Of a DNA stretch of 64,000 nt, positions 11,460 to 25,220 are shown piece by piece. The stretch's first letter is position 1. Every line of letters starts with the position of its first letter. This DNA comes from Hermatobates lingyangjiaoensis. Its lineage: Eukaryota > Arthropoda > Insecta > Hemiptera > Hermatobatidae. The notes below the pieces were generated by a model. It saw only the letters and a program-made list of their open reading frames with translations, did not search any database and was not told the origin of the DNA. The DNA is taken from positions 2,049,001 to 2,113,000 of the forward strand of contig JAPFBL010000003.1 of the NCBI GenBank assembly GCA_026182355.1. The letters run 5' to 3'. The position numbers and the translations under genes were made by a program.

Positions 11460-14317
11460 CCATAACACAGCTAATTGCAAGCCTATATTCGAATAAACTC
11501 CTAAAAGCCCACATCTAACTTCCCGCGGCAACAAACCACTATTAAGAACTTTGGTACTTTTATACTGTTTGTTATTTCATTTAAGTTTGAACTACTAGTT
11601 TAGTTGTTTATTGACTCCATATTACTCCCTGGCGATGGTCATACCTGACAGAAACATAATTGAACTATAGTTATTTCTTAAAAAATATTATTATTGCAGA
11701 AATAAAGACTAAAGTACAACTTATGAAATTCCACAGTAGAAGAAATTCATAAATAAGTCGTTTAGCAAAAAATTCTTATATGTAATCCTTGATAACCAGT
11801 AATAATTACAGGAGAGTAAGATACAGAAATTGTTTTATGAGACTATTGATTTTAAGTCAGAATAGTCATATAAAATTATCTCACATTGTGGTTATAACCC
11901 ATTATGCCTTTAAGATAAAGGATATAAGTAAAATTTAATGAATATGAAGTAAATTACCTTAAGTTATTTTCTATTGAATTTGTATTATAATATTTCTAAT
12001 AACTCTGGAACCAATTTCAATATTGAATTGAAGGAAAACTTCTTCATACTTTTTGAAAAATTGAAATTATATTCCAGAGTATAACTGCAAGAATTAACTG
12101 TAAGAAATCCATATTAGTGAGAGAAAATTAAAAAAATCCATCTTCTTTCTTTAAATACTCTAAAAAACAGAGGAATATAATTTAGAAAATTGTTTGAATC
12201 CGTAAAATGGCTGCATAGTTGTCCGGAATATATTGTTCACTTTTCTAAGGTATTTAGGGAAATTTAAATCTCATTTTAATTTTTGATTAATAAGGTGTAA
12301 CACACCACACAGATTGTGTTGAAACAACTAAATTCAACGGCTTGACGACTTTGGTGTTGCGACAGAGGCAGGAAGTTTTGCTCGTTTGTTGTTTGGCCTA
12401 TTTTGTTCGGGGGATCCGCTTTACTGGAATGGCTGGACTGCTACATTTCATTGAACCAATGTTTAGGAAAGTAAATTTGGCATCCTAATCATTAAGTCTG
12501 TGAGTTATAGGTGTTGTGTTCTAGATCGTCAGCATGATACAAGAGGTCCACGGCTGATCATGACGCAAACTTAAATCATTTACCAGTACTGATAAACATG
12601 TTCATCACCTCCGACAGGTAACCCTCTGATACAATATTGAAGATATATTGGATAACGTGCTTTACTCTGCAATGAAAAAGGAAAGTAAGATATTGTCCTT
12701 TTATGATTCATTTATGAATTATGGATTCGCTGATGAAATTAACTGAATCTTGCACCACAGCTCTCTCTTTTGATTCAACTCTAATGGCTTTGTTTACTCT
12801 AAACTTGGCTTGTTGTGTGTTCAAATGCCAAGACATTATTTGCAGTGCTGAACAGTACATGAGAGGCAGGTCAATGTAGGTTCCGCCTGGTATAGCAGCA
12901 TACGCGTCGCTTCACACTTTCTTCTTTGCATATCCTAGTCTCAAAGAATTAGCCTTCTAATTGATTACTTCGAATTAGTTGAATCTGATTTCTATTGCAC
13001 AAGTCACGCCACACTAGAAAAGCAGTCTGCTATGTCTTGCTGCCTTTCTAGGCTCCATGTTATACCTATTCATCAAAAGGCTTTACAGAATCAAGTACCG
13101 CAACTGTTCTCCACCATCAGAGAATGTCATTATTATTAAATGAAAACTTGTTTATTGGTTAAACAGAAGTATTAATTACGGGAATTAAGTACCCCTCCTA
13201 CCTCTATCGCAACACTAATGGTGAAAAGCTACTTAGTTATTTCAACAAAATCTCTATTGGCATGTTACAACTGTTTAGTGAAGAAAGACTAAACAGTAAT
13301 TTTAACAGTCCTGTAACTTTAAACAGTAAAGTCATTCAAGTAATGCGGATTCCCCAAACAAGAAACGACCAAAACTTCCTGCCTCTATCGCAATACCAAA
13401 GGTGTGAAGCCGTTGAATTTAGTTATTTCAACACATCTGTATCTGTATGGCGTGTTACAGCATATTAAGCAAAGATTAAACACGAGATTTAAATTTCCTT
13501 AAATACGCCATAAAAGTGAGCCATTTATTTCAGACAACTGTACAATCATTTTGCTGATTCAAACAATTTTTAAAATTATATTCCCATCTTTTTTAGAGTA
13601 CTTCAGGGCCACAACTGCGGCTTATTAATCCTTCTTCACTAATATAATTTTCTTCATTTAAATAAGCATCACAAAATCATTAAAAATTATAATTTCTAGT
13701 TCTTCAAAGCAATTACTTTTTTTAACAATGTATCTTAACTATTGATTTAACTTTTAATCTTTCAAAAAAATACTCTGCAATATATTCGGATTGTCCAGAA
13801 TATATAAAAAGGTATTCTTCAATTCAATGTTGAAATTACTTTCACTGGTGCCAGAGCCATTAGAAAAGTATTAAAATAAAAATTCTATAAAAAAACAAAC
13901 TTAAGGTAATATACCTTATATCCGTTAAATTTTGTTTGTATCCTTTATGTTGAAAGTATAATAGGTTGTAACCACAATGTGAGTTAAGTGTATATGACTC
14001 TTCTGACTTAAAATATTTCGTCTCATAAAACGATTTCCGTTTATTACTCTCCTGTAATTATTACTGGCCATCACGGATTACATATAAGAGTTTGCTAAAC
14101 GATTTATTTATGGAATTTATAACAGCCTTTATTTCTACAGTAATAACATTCTTGTAGTAGTAGTCAATAACAACTAAACTAGTAGTCCAAATCAAAAAAA
14201 AAAATAACAAACAAAATAAAAGTACTAGACATCATACTGGTGTTGTTCTGTCCTGGTAAGTTGGATTTGGGCTTTTAGGAGTTAATTCAAATTCAGGTTT
14301 GGTGCCAGCTGTATTAT
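11460..14317. repeat. Long inverted repeat, about 1-kb arms around a 0.9-kb centre
   Basis: The left arm (about 11460-12440) and right arm (about 13325-14317) are reverse complements with moderate divergence. Checkpoints: 12310-12392 against 13372-13460, 11880-11950 against 13900-13990, and 11600-11620 against 14165-14185. The centre holds an extra partial direct copy (13193-13300 resembles 13375-13485). It may be a foldback transposon or an inverted segmental duplication. No transposase is visible. Confidence 0.7.
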
Positions 14318-14884
14318 TTGCACGGAGGGCTCTGCATTATAAGAATCCTTTCCTCTGCTGCAAATATCATTTCAAAACTCTGAATAATCCTGTTTTTTGG
14401 GGTTTTAAAATTGACTTTTTGTCCAGGATATTCAGGTTCATATTGTTTGGTGTCGATTCCGTTTAGTTTCTTTGCAGCATATGTTCCAGAAAAACTTTCG
14501 TTTTGATAGTATGTCCTTTAATAACAACTACAAGTTTTTAATATTTAGTGAATTGCAGCTTCTTGACTATCACGTCCTGTTCGAGTAACTCAGGTAGACA
14601 CTTCAGGCATGATATGGGATGGTGGAAGGGAGGGGGTGGTTTCCCCCAAGGTACTACTCCTACTTGGAGGGAGTTTATTGCAATATTTTCACATGCTCCA
14701 TTTATTATACTACATGTGTATAATATTGTTATACTTCGTTATATGGCATCTATGGCATTTAAGAATTTGTTAAAACTATAAAATAAAATTATTTTATATA
14801 ATTTTATGCAGTTCTTAGTTATATTAAGAAATATCTTTTAATTATTTTAAAGTTAAATTGTATGTCTAAAAGTATATGTACATA

Positions 14885-15037
14885 AAGGAGTTAAGAGGAG
14901 GTCACACAGAAATAGAAACAGGCATAACTCACTTCTATATTTTAACGTTTGCCCCCTGATGGCAATGATCATCAAAGTATAGAAGCAAGCTAAGCCTGTT
15001 TCCATCTCTGTAATCCCTTCGTTTTAACTCCTTTTTA
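14885..15037. repeat. Imperfect foldback repeat
   Basis: GGAGTTAAGAGG at the left pairs with CGTTTTAACTCC at the right, and GAAACAGGCATAAC pairs with AAGCCTGTTTC. Arms of about 60 bp contain mismatches. Confidence 0.6.
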
Positions 15038-15300
15038 TTTAAAAGTCCGTTGGACCGTTTTGTTTTATTGCTATGTATGTAGATATATTTTAGAAAATGC
15101 ACTATGATCGGGAAATTAATAAATTAGAATATGACTAAGGACAAAGAAAGGAGACATTTTACAAATACGGTTTACTATGAAAATGAAAAACATTATTAAA
15201 TTATTTTAATAAATGAGAAAGACTATAAATAAAGAAGTGGTTATATAAGAATAAGATAAAAAAAATGATATGTATATAATTATTATTAGGGAAATAAATT

Positions 15301-16937
15301 AAAAAATATGGAGTGGCCTACACTCTACTTTACTATAAGTAACTCAATGTCAAATTTCTTGAGTATATAAAACATAACGTATCATTTAAGCATAACATAA
15401 ATATCTAAATCGGATATAATTATTAGCATTGCATTCGTGAGGTAGTACAGATAGTGATTGAAGGACATATCAATTTATAAGCTTATTTTTGTACATCACA
15501 AATAATTTATTATTTGCAAATAATTTCATTAGTATAACTACAGCAGTAATAACATTTTTGAAAAACCAAAGTGAACATTTCTTGATACGAAATATTATCC
15601 TACAAGAGAACATGGCTATTGTTCAAATAGCCAGTAGATTTCTTACATCGTTTACTTGACATCCTTCTACATTGAATATTAATGTAAAATTTTCAAATTT
15701 GAAACAGTAAAATACCCTTTTTTTCTCTGAAAAACTTCTTAAACAGCGAAGAAAATGTTGTTTTAAGGTGATTTGTTAATTAAAGATGTACGATAATTAC
15801 AGTTATTAATCTCTAAACGAAAGATTTATATTTTGAATTATCTTTTACATTTTTGGTTTTTAACAGAATTATTATACTGGGAATTGTATGGCTTCTTAGT
15901 ATTTAATAACATCATTTTCCTTCCCCTTTGTCAAATAACATATATACGAATTTTTTTTTAATGAGTGTTATCATTTACCTGCACAATATTATTCCTCTTA
16001 CATCTCTTATAAGTCAATAATATATTTTCATTTCTCCATTAGAAACATCAATTTTATCTCAGTGGATTCGCTCAAAAAATTTCTAAGTCAATGTAAACAA
16101 TGTAAAAAAATACAAAAAATTCGACAAGTATAGCAGGTGATCTCTTAGTCTAGGATAAACAAAGAGTTTTTATATCGTTATTGCTCTTTCCCGTAATTGA
16201 AACTTCATGAATTTTTTTTTATGAATTGCTAATTTTTTGTTCCATTTTTGGCCAAATTTTCATTATTTTTTAACGAGCCGGTTAGCGTCAAAAAAACATT
16301 TTCTGAAAACACAAATCGTACTGTAACGCCCCATTAGCGAATGTAATTTTGAAAAAAAATATCTCAACTCATTTTACACATAATGTTCTACTTATAGGCA
16401 TAGTTTCATTATTGTCCGTCAAACAGTATGGCTTGTATCGCTCTGACAAGGTTTGAGATTGAATTATAAGTCAAAATTTTTACATTTTATTGAAAAAAAA
16501 AATATTTCCTGTTGTTTTAAAATTCTGAATATATTTTTCGTTTGTTGCATTTAAAACCTCAAAGATAATGTCAAAATTTCAAAATTCTAGGGTTAATCAG
16601 TTTAGGAGAAATAAATGTTTTAAAAAAAAACGGTTTTTGGCAAAAAAAGTGACTTTCCCATCATGCATAATTCTTCCCAAACAATAGGGATCTTCCTCCC
16701 TATGAGGCCCATTTTTGTGTAAAATATCAACTTGATCCATCAAAGATTCTGGACCGTAGCGTGGTAACAAGCAATGCTAACACACTCACCCACCCACCCA
16801 CCCACCCACACATACACAGACATCATCGTAAAATCGTCATAAAACGACTTCTGGGACCTCAAAACATGTAATTCCGTCAAAATTTCGAGATCGAATTTTT
16901 TCACGATCACTATACTTTATTTATAGTAAAGTAAAAA
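15301..16937 (-). mobile_element. Family A repeat, short form, copy 2
   Basis: It is the reverse complement of the element at 255-1893 over its full length, with similarity high enough to follow by eye throughout. The CCCA tract at 16789-16807 is the complement of the GGGT tract. Several tiny frames on either strand belong to the repeat. Confidence 0.85.
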
Positions 16938-17077
16938 TAAAATTAAACAAAATATATTACATGAATAAATAGAATGAAAAATATTGCGTAAATTAAGAAA
17001 TAAGAAATATTAGGGAGGTGAATGTGAATACAATGTGCAAAAAGTTATTATAAAAAAAATATTTTTAGATTTAGACA

Positions 17078-17430
17078 GCTGAGAAGGATTATATGTGCTT
17101 CCTTTGAAGGCAGCAGAGTGAGACTTGATATTGGACGGGACTTTCCACAAAATCTGTATCCTGTAGCAATCGTTGAAGGGGAGCCAATGCTTGTGGGCAT
17201 GGATGGCGTGAGGAGGTGAGAGTGGTTGTTGACGGAAGCTCTGTGACGGTGGCTAATCATATCCCATTCCATAATATTCTACACAGTTTCTTTCCCACAG
17301 GTAAAGTGTTAATCTCGGGAAGGTAAAGCTCCTATGGGAGAAGACATGTGCTTCATCTGAAGCTCGCAGAGTAACACTTCCCTTGACGGATTGGATTTGA
17401 CACACAATCTGTGATACATCTTGTTCACTA
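17078..17430. repeat. Diverged tandem duplication, period about 250 bp
   Basis: 17078-17165 and 17325-17410 share GAGAAG, ATGTGCTTC, TGAAG and GCAGAGT in the same order. Minus-strand frames in both copies read somewhat alike, so an ancient duplicated coding scrap is possible. No family was recognised. Confidence 0.4.
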
Positions 17431-17479
17431 TATTTCAAATATAACTGTGCGAAGTCATTGAAACAGGGATTGTGGGACA

Positions 17480-17545
17480 GAACGAGAAGACGTTAGAACA
17501 GGAAATAATGCTTTTATAAAGGTATCCCCAATTTATAGATACCTT
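17480..17545 (+). repeat. Short dispersed repeat shared with 19330-19402
   Basis: Both contain a block around AATAATGCTTT, then GAAGGTA or AAAGGTA, CCCCA, TTTAT and GATACCT in the same order. The second copy is inside the diverged Family A-like element. Confidence 0.45.
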
Positions 17546-19039
17546 GTGAGTAAGTGGGTAACTCAGAGATTGAGGAAGTGTAAGATGTTGAGGAGATAAT
17601 CTAAGAATGAACGTATCGATACAAGAACCAGTCTTCTAGTCAATATTTTAGGGTGGTCACCTTAATCTAGCAATTAGTTTCCTGAAGAATTTGATATACA
17701 TATATAACATATTTTATTACATTTGATTATTGAATTAATTTTGCTTTAATTTGTTTTCATGTATGACCCATTTATTAGTGGTAGAATGAGATTAAATACC
17801 TTTCAATCATACTTTCAAAATGTAATTCCAATTTTGAATTTATAACTTTCTGTCTTCAAGTAAACATTCCTTCCAACATTTTGAATCTCAAGCAAATCAA
17901 ATTGCAATACCCCTCTCTTTCTGAGTTGAAATTGCCATTTTTAGTTTACAATGATTAAAGTACAATTCAGTACAGTAGCTTTATCATAAAAATAATCAAT
18001 GTCGTGATTTTGACGAATTTATGCGTTGTGATACACAAAGTCCAGTTTTTATGTTTTTTGATGGTATGTGTGTGTCACCTTGAGAGTCAAGCTATTAGGG
18101 GGAATATTTAAGTGGAGAAAGGAAGTTATTAATTCACTAAGGGAGGTTCATCTTGGAAGTGTCATTGAACTGTATTTGACCTGAGTCAACAACTATTGCA
18201 TGGGTGTAATATCCAGCTGTAATTTCACAAGGTTAACATGTCTACGTTCTATTAATACTTCAGTTATATTTTATTGTTGAAAACTAAACAGATTTTTTAT
18301 TGGAAATGTGCAACGGTAGAAAAGTACACCACAGGAAAAGTGAATGAAGGTTTGCAAGGTGACTTGACTGGCTCCCACTTATGTTTAATGTTAGCAGTCA
18401 ACTTAAAATTGCTAACGGTCAGCTGATTTGCTGAGAATCACTCGATCTGAGTTCCATTCAATTTTACGGTTTTCTCTAAATTCAGATGTCAACCGACCAG
18501 GTGCCGCTAATGTAACCAACGTTTCTTAGACTGCCACCTTTAAGTCTTTTGACCGGTTGGCCTTCTAAAGAAAATTACCACGTCACAATTTTGTTATAAG
18601 TTTACAAAAAGGAAAAAGAAAAGGCTAGGGAAATTGGTTGATGACGAGTTGTTTTGCGGCGGTTGTTTAGAGAGGATTTTAGATCTGTTGCCTGAGGCGA
18701 CAGCGGGTCCAATCGATTTTACTTACCTCTAGAGATCTGACGTCGCTCGCAGTGACCCCTTATCAGGTAATCTCCGGTCACTACATACATCATCCGACCA
18801 CACAATCCGGACACACTTCATTACGTTTCATAAGAAATGTATACTTAAGTACTTATTTAACTTCCTACACCTTACCATGAAAGTTATTTCGACTGTTCTT
18901 ATCCAATCCTCACCTGTAATTTTACATATTCATATCATTGGAACTAAATAAAACAAAACACATAACTTTGAATCGGGAGATAAAAAAATCATTGTTTTCA
19001 CGCATGAATGCAATACTTTGATTCATTTTTACCCTATTA

Positions 19040-19152
19040 AAATATTACATGTAGCAATGATGGAGAATCTTGATCTCAAGACTTAGATGAATTTACTCAC
19101 TATAAAGCCCAAAGTCCAGTTTGCGACGTTTTTCTCATTATAAAGATGATGA

Positions 19153-19208
<56 letters not shown>

Positions 19209-20545
19209 TAGTGGTGGTCTTATGTGTTTCCAAACGTTGTTTGTAACAACGCTCAGGCTACAATATTTGATGGATCAAAGTCCATCATATATCCATTATA
19301 TGTATGAGCGTGGTAATCCATAGAATACGGTGGGTATATAACGGGAAAATGTTAGAATCCGTAATAATGCTTTCATGAAGGTAGCCCCATTTATGGATAC
19401 CTGGGAAGTATGATGCAATATTGCATCATGGAAAAGTCACTCTTCTTGGTCGAAGTGTTTTTCTCCCTCCCTCTGACTACTATTCTAGAGTGTTAAAATT
19501 ATTGGACTGCTATAAAACTGACAGCAGTGTTACCTAAAAAATTATAAAATTTATTCAATAAACGAAATGCCAGTTATGAATTCAAATATAAACAAGTTGA
19601 CATATCTTTTGTTTTGAATGCCTGTAGACATAATGGCAGGTCACAACCATTGATGGATAATATTGAAATTATAACAAAAAAATAGTTTTTTTATAAGAGG
19701 GTGAGCTAAATATTTTTTGTCGATATTATATAGACAGAAAGGTACATTTTATGATTTCAGAAAATGTTTTTAGCAAACTGGTTAACTCTAGAAGAATAAA
19801 AATTTGTAAAATAAATTAATCAAAATTTGCATGCTTTAAAAAAAAATGCAGGAAATTTGGTTAGTCCAAAACTTAATATAGCTCTAGTAATTGAAGCTCA
19901 AATTGGAATAATTATATCTACGTGTTGAATTTGTGTTGATTGATTTAGAATTTTTTATTAGAATCCAGTCAAACTTGTTAAAATTGTTTTTTTAATATAA
20001 AAAATTGACAATCATTCAGGAACTTAATATGATACGTAAGAATAATAAAATTTTTAAAACTGTAAAAGAATACATGAATTGTTCATGTTTTTTTATGATG
20101 TTTTCCAGCTTCTGATGGATCTTTATATATTATATATTTTCTTTATATGATAAAAAATTAGTATTATATGAAAATAATTCAAGAATTTTTTACTTATTCA
20201 TGATTTACCCAAGACCAACGGAGTTCTTTATAATACAAAGAATTATATATTTTCCAAATGTCACTTGAATTTATTAACCTGTCAGATATGTAGATTTGAT
20301 ACAACACCATAGATGAATACCCATACAGTCACGGGCTGCAACACGATCAAAAAGGATTCAGAGGACTCAAAAAAATAAGTAAATGTAAAAAAATTTCAAA
20401 ACACATCATTTTTCTTAACCACTATATTTTATAGTAAACAATATATCATGTATACGTTAAAAAGTAACAATCTATCTAAAAATATAAAAAAGTAAAAAAA
20501 AAATAAAAAGTAAAAACCTTATTATATACGCCACTCTATGCTTAT
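19040..20545 (+). mobile_element. Diverged Family A-like copy
   Basis: The order of landmarks follows Family A: GATCTCAAGAC, then AAAGTCCAGTTTG, a GT tract, a block with TTTGATGGATCAAAG, and an end near TTTTATAGTAAAC. Base identity is much lower than among copies 1-4, so this is an older copy or a related family. The GT tract has grown into a pure (GT)n microsatellite (about 19158-19209). Confidence 0.55.
19158..19209. repeat. GT dinucleotide microsatellite
   Basis: About 25 GT units inside the diverged Family A-like copy, at the place where other copies have (GT)n(GGGT)n. Confidence 0.95.
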
Positions 20546-21651
20546 TCCATACTTTTATGCAAATTTAGATATATACATATCACACATATATCTGGTTGTT
20601 ATAAGTCTACATTCATTTACCCAAACTGTAACCCTATAGTAAAGAGGGTTGTAATGTCCCTGTTCAATGAACATACACCACTAGCAATAGTTGCTGTAAT
20701 TGATACTTCATTATAATAATAATGAATAATAATAACATTCATTATTATTCATTATAAAGATATAATATGATAAAGATGATTATACGTCATATTTATTAAA
20801 TTCACTTATTTTATCATTTTTTTGATTTACTATAAAAACTATTCACTTCAATAAATTTCTCTTATTGGGTTCAGGTAACAAATGTCTGGGTTTGTAAACA
20901 AAACTGACTCAGCAGGTTTCCCGTATTCCAAGTTTGCTTTTCTGTACTAAAACACTCGTCCAATGAACCATAATAACTGCAATATTTTCAGTAAGATACT
21001 AGTTTTAGATGGATACCTACCCCATGAAGAATTTCACAAAAATAAAACTGTTTTAAAAAAAATTACTATAAACCTCTTATTCGTTAAAGTAAATAATGGT
21101 TAAATGATTATGTAAATGTACGTATATATAGTTACAAGTGTGTTCCATAATTTCGTTTTGATATACAGTTACGATGTGTGTCACATTTTTAGACTAATAC
21201 AAGTAGAGAATTTTGGCTTCAACTTACACTCGATCGTTTCTTTTATTTGGTAGGTACACATTATTGTAATCATGAAAGAAAAAAAATTATATTATTACAC
21301 ATTTACTCAATGAAATATCCTTTGAACCAATTTTTAAATTACTTTTTGTAATTTAAATTAATTTTTAAACCCAAACTACTTTTGTCTTATGGGTTTATGA
21401 AAAGTATTTTAAGTACTCCACAAGTCTAACTGTTTGACAAATACTGCAAACATTTAATAGGTATATATTTTTAGCAAGGAAATTGTCATGATAACAATTT
21501 CTAGAATTTAAATATTGGAACTTGGGATATCACACTTAAAAGGATAACTTAAAAAGTTTTTTTTATTAAAATCTTAAGTGCAGGGATTGTTCTGTAATAG
21601 TTATTTTAATTTCGTTGTAGTTGATAGATATAACCACATTAAAATTATTGA

Positions 21652-21661
21652 AGTAGTAGCT

Positions 21662-21734
<73 letters not shown>
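21652..21734. repeat. TAG/TAC trinucleotide microsatellite
   Basis: More than 25 nearly uninterrupted TAG units, directly at the 3' end of the SINE at 21735-22028. On the minus strand it translates as a Tyr run, which is not a real protein. Confidence 0.95.
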
Positions 21735-22028
21735 GCATCCTTTAGGTTGCAGTGGCAGTCCCATAAGAGAACACACATAGACCGAACATTGGGCCCTTTG
21801 TGATACCACACAATGAAGATTGATTCTACATTGGGAATACTAAATGTTACAAAACTCAAGTGTATTTAGAGTAGAGATTTTTAACGAGTACCTGACATCG
21901 TAAAGGCTCGGGACCGACAGCATAACGTCCATCTCACGTGAATAAATCGAGAGTCAGAGTGGGTTTCGAACCATGACCCATCCAATTCAGAGGAGAGAAC
22001 TTTAGCCCCGAGCTTAACCAGGCCCTTC
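21735..22028 (-). mobile_element. tRNA-headed SINE, second copy
   Basis: It is the same SINE as 7553-7869 and more diverged: the head with B-box-like GGTTTCGAACC is near 21964-21974, the body has the GGACGTTATG and GGTCCCGAGCC blocks, and the end is near CTGCAACCTAA. Its 3' end abuts a long TAG/TAC microsatellite. Confidence 0.8.
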
Positions 22029-23608
22029 CAATAACTGAAATAATTTAATTGATTGCCATGAGTTTAAATATTATTTACTTTTACTATATACTAATACTGT
22101 GAAATATATGCTTATGTACTATTATCATAAAGTTTGATAATATGTCTACAAAATAGCCGCATAAAATAAATCAATGACAGTAGTACAATATGACTAATCC
22201 ATATAGTAAAGTGTTAAATACCACTCCAGATTTGTATATAATCTCAAATAAGCACAATACATTTGTGATATGCCAAAAATATTTATATATTATAATTATA
22301 GATTTTATAATAGTTGGAAGTGAATATATGAACCTCCTTTATGGTGCCCTCTTTCTCATTACACAGAGGGCATCCCTGTAAGTGAAATCGCAAAATAATA
22401 ATGCATTTTTGCTAAATGAGAAGGTTGAAGGTCACGTAAGCTTGTTGTTGTGTATTCTTTCAAAGATTACTCAAGATATAGATGTTGTGTCATTCACCTT
22501 GACGAAATCTGTTTTCACTTACGAAATCGAGAAGATATTTGACTGGTTCTTTGAGGTTTAAAGTAGAGATTTTTGTTTTAAAGTAGAAATTTTAGCTTTA
22601 AAATAGAACTTTATAATCCAAAAGCGTGTTAGAAGCAAGCCATTTTACTGTCATACCAAATTTTCCTCAGAGTAGCTCATCTAAGATGATAGTAATTTTA
22701 AATGGTTTTAATGCGATATAGTGACATAAAATATTATCCTCATCTCATTCTTGTTTATGTTCATTACCTCAGGTGTAAGATTTATATCGGGTTCATTGAG
22801 TATGAGTCTTAGCAGTTTTCTAGTAGGTTGTTGATTTCTAATGTTTCTTAACTCTTTTAGCAAAAAATTTTTGCAGTACCTAAAGAAATGCAACAATTCT
22901 TATTTGGAAACAGCCTCCTCACTTTACCCTCTTCTCCACAATGACCCGGAACCCCAAATTATTCTGGTCAATTAATGAGATCATAATTTATTTGCATCTT
23001 CTTATATCGAATATACCTGCACTCTACGGTATAACGTGGACCCTCTCCCTCTTCAATAATGTCCAAATTGCCTGTCATGTTTCTGTCAATAGGACTAATA
23101 ATGAGATGTATCTATGTCATAATACAGCCATTCCTTACTATATTTCATTGCAATTATATTTTTAAAATTCCTTCATATAACTATGATATTTAGGTTTTTA
23201 ATCATATTCAATTATTTTATTTCTTATATGTATTAATTTGAATAAATATAACATCTTAACAATAACCTAAGTATTAATAATATTAATTTTGGACAACGCT
23301 CTAGGAAAATCGTAAACAAAAACATGAGACAATTAGGGAACTTTGTTTTAAAAATGGTCAAGCAGAATACCGGTCAAAGACAAGCAACAACAAGGTTAAG
23401 GTTCAAATTAATTTTAATTTTGTTTAAACCGACCTATGTGGTACTAATACACTTTTTTTTTATTACGTCGGGACAATCTTTGTAGATAGTTTTTCCTCTG
23501 AAACAAGTTTTGAGTTTACCTTCCAGGAGTTAGGGATTTATTACAGTAAAACTCTATTCGCTAATAACCCGGAAATTATGAATAGCGCATTACAGAGGAG
23601 GCATATAG
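22029..23608. other. AT-rich stretch, no gene recognised
   Basis: Small frames at 22190-22381, 22708-22896 and 22941-23165 show no motif. A GTAAGT-type donor occurs at about 22378 but no matching acceptor or protein signal was found. Confidence 0.5.
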
Positions 23609-23667
23609 ATGAAAGATGGTGATGATAGAGTGGATGAGAGGGTGGTATCGTGTGGCAGCCGGGCGTA
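23609..23667 (+). CDS. Candidate exon 1 of the Cys-rich gene
   Basis: This gives 19 codons beginning at an ATG (product starts MKDGDDRVDERVV) plus two bases, ending at a strong GTGAGTG donor. A stop codon lies directly upstream in frame, so this is either the initiation exon, with 5' UTR starting after the acceptor at about 23595, or an internal exon using the AG at 23607-23608. The start context is weak. It opens a GC- and CpG-rich island (about 23610-23820) unlike the AT-rich surroundings, which would also suit a promoter or first exon. No signal peptide is visible here. Confidence 0.28.
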
Positions 23668-25220
23668 GTGAGTGTGTGCCGAGCAGTCTGGCGAAAGCGG
23701 CTCACACTTGAGCCCTCACTGTTCTTGTTGGCTCAAGGGTCTGTCAAGTTCGCGTGACGTTCCGATCTGCGCCAGCTTTCCTCCTCCTCATCCCCCATTA
23801 GTCGACACGTGTTTCTAATTACTCCCAATCTCACATCTCATTACATTAACTAAGATTTACATCTCCACGCTCCCAAGATTCAAATCTTTTATTTGTTCCC
23901 AAACAGTGTTTCACTTAATTCGACTTTCCAAGCGAATTAACCTAAATGACTAATCCTATTCATTCTTAACATCAGTTGTAAAAAAAAAACAGTTATATAC
24001 TTACACAGCTATTTGAGAAAGTCAACGAATATATTCAACAACGAAGTATAGGTATAACTATCAATATAGCCTATTGCATAAATGTTTCTACCTTTAATTT
24101 ACCTTTAACGCTCTCCTGGAAGGTGTTAAAAGTTAAACGCTGAGCATAGTACATAGCACAGTGACTTTCAACTCTCTTATAAACATAACACCATATGCTA
24201 TATAAGCTGAAGGAAGCCTGCCTATTACTGCTTACCACGAGAAAGTTCTGAAATCAAGTGCTATACAGTATTAGCGTGCTTACTACCTTGTCCTTTACGC
24301 GAGCAATTGCAAAATGTTTCTACTTTTCAATTTCAAGAACCAGTGATGGTTCTTGAGAGGACCAAGTAGAAAAAAATTATGGTATTTATTAAGAGCTGGT
24401 CAAGCAGGAACTCGTTGAAGGTACCATCTAAAAAACACAATGAATTCATTAAACAAAATTAACTAATTCTAGCTGTAATAATGAACATACATATATATTA
24501 CCAATTGGAATAATAACTACCAATAATAATATTTACATTGTATATTATCAATTTTACTAAAAAGAATTAAATATGAACAAACCTTTCTTTATATCTCACA
24601 AGGTGAGTTGGCGAAAAGATTGATATCAGTTTATGTATATACTCTAATAAAATCGAGTAAGGTGATATTTAGGACATCTGATGCACAATCAAGCCGTATT
24701 TGGTTCATCAATAAGTAAAAAGCGTTGAATTCTTTTTGACCCCAGGGTAACAGGGATATAAAGGCCAGTGATTTTATCACTTTCAAAAACAACTCCACAA
24801 CATTACTAAGTTATCAATCTCGTAATTTAAGTAGGTATATAGTAATTTTTGATGCGGGATTGATATCGTTTGTGAACATTTGGTTCGTAACGTCACTACT
24901 ATGCTCCACAATATAAATGAAATTCCTTAGACTAGAAATCTATCTTGAATCTACTTTGTAACTAAAAATATGGTAACTGTGTGATTAATTCATATTAGTT
25001 AATGCCGTAATAGTTTTATAGTTCTTAGGTTTCGTTTCTTAGTTTTCATAATATAGGTGAAAATAAAAGGAATGAGTAAATAATGAGATATAATATTAGA
25101 ATATAATCACCACCGATGATACTGCTGAATATCCTACATTAATGATGGTTGACTTCTCACATAAAATGAAATTATAATAGATCATCGATGATGATTTAGG
25201 TGCCATTAAAAATCATGATA

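Noticed and set aside
18727..18852. A minus-strand exon with a CxxC...H zinc-finger look and a strong GTAAGT donor
   Set aside because: On careful re-reading the CPDC stretch and the GDYLIRGHC stretch are in different frames with a stop between them. Only about 30 codons remain open and no acceptor fits.
21566..21859. Minus-strand 97-codon frame with a long Tyr run
   Set aside because: It is a translation of the TAG/TAC microsatellite and the SINE end.
23660..23760. Longer coding reading through the whole 23.6-23.8 kb island
   Set aside because: The frame of candidate exon 1 stops at once after its donor, and the longer frames have no start or splice support.
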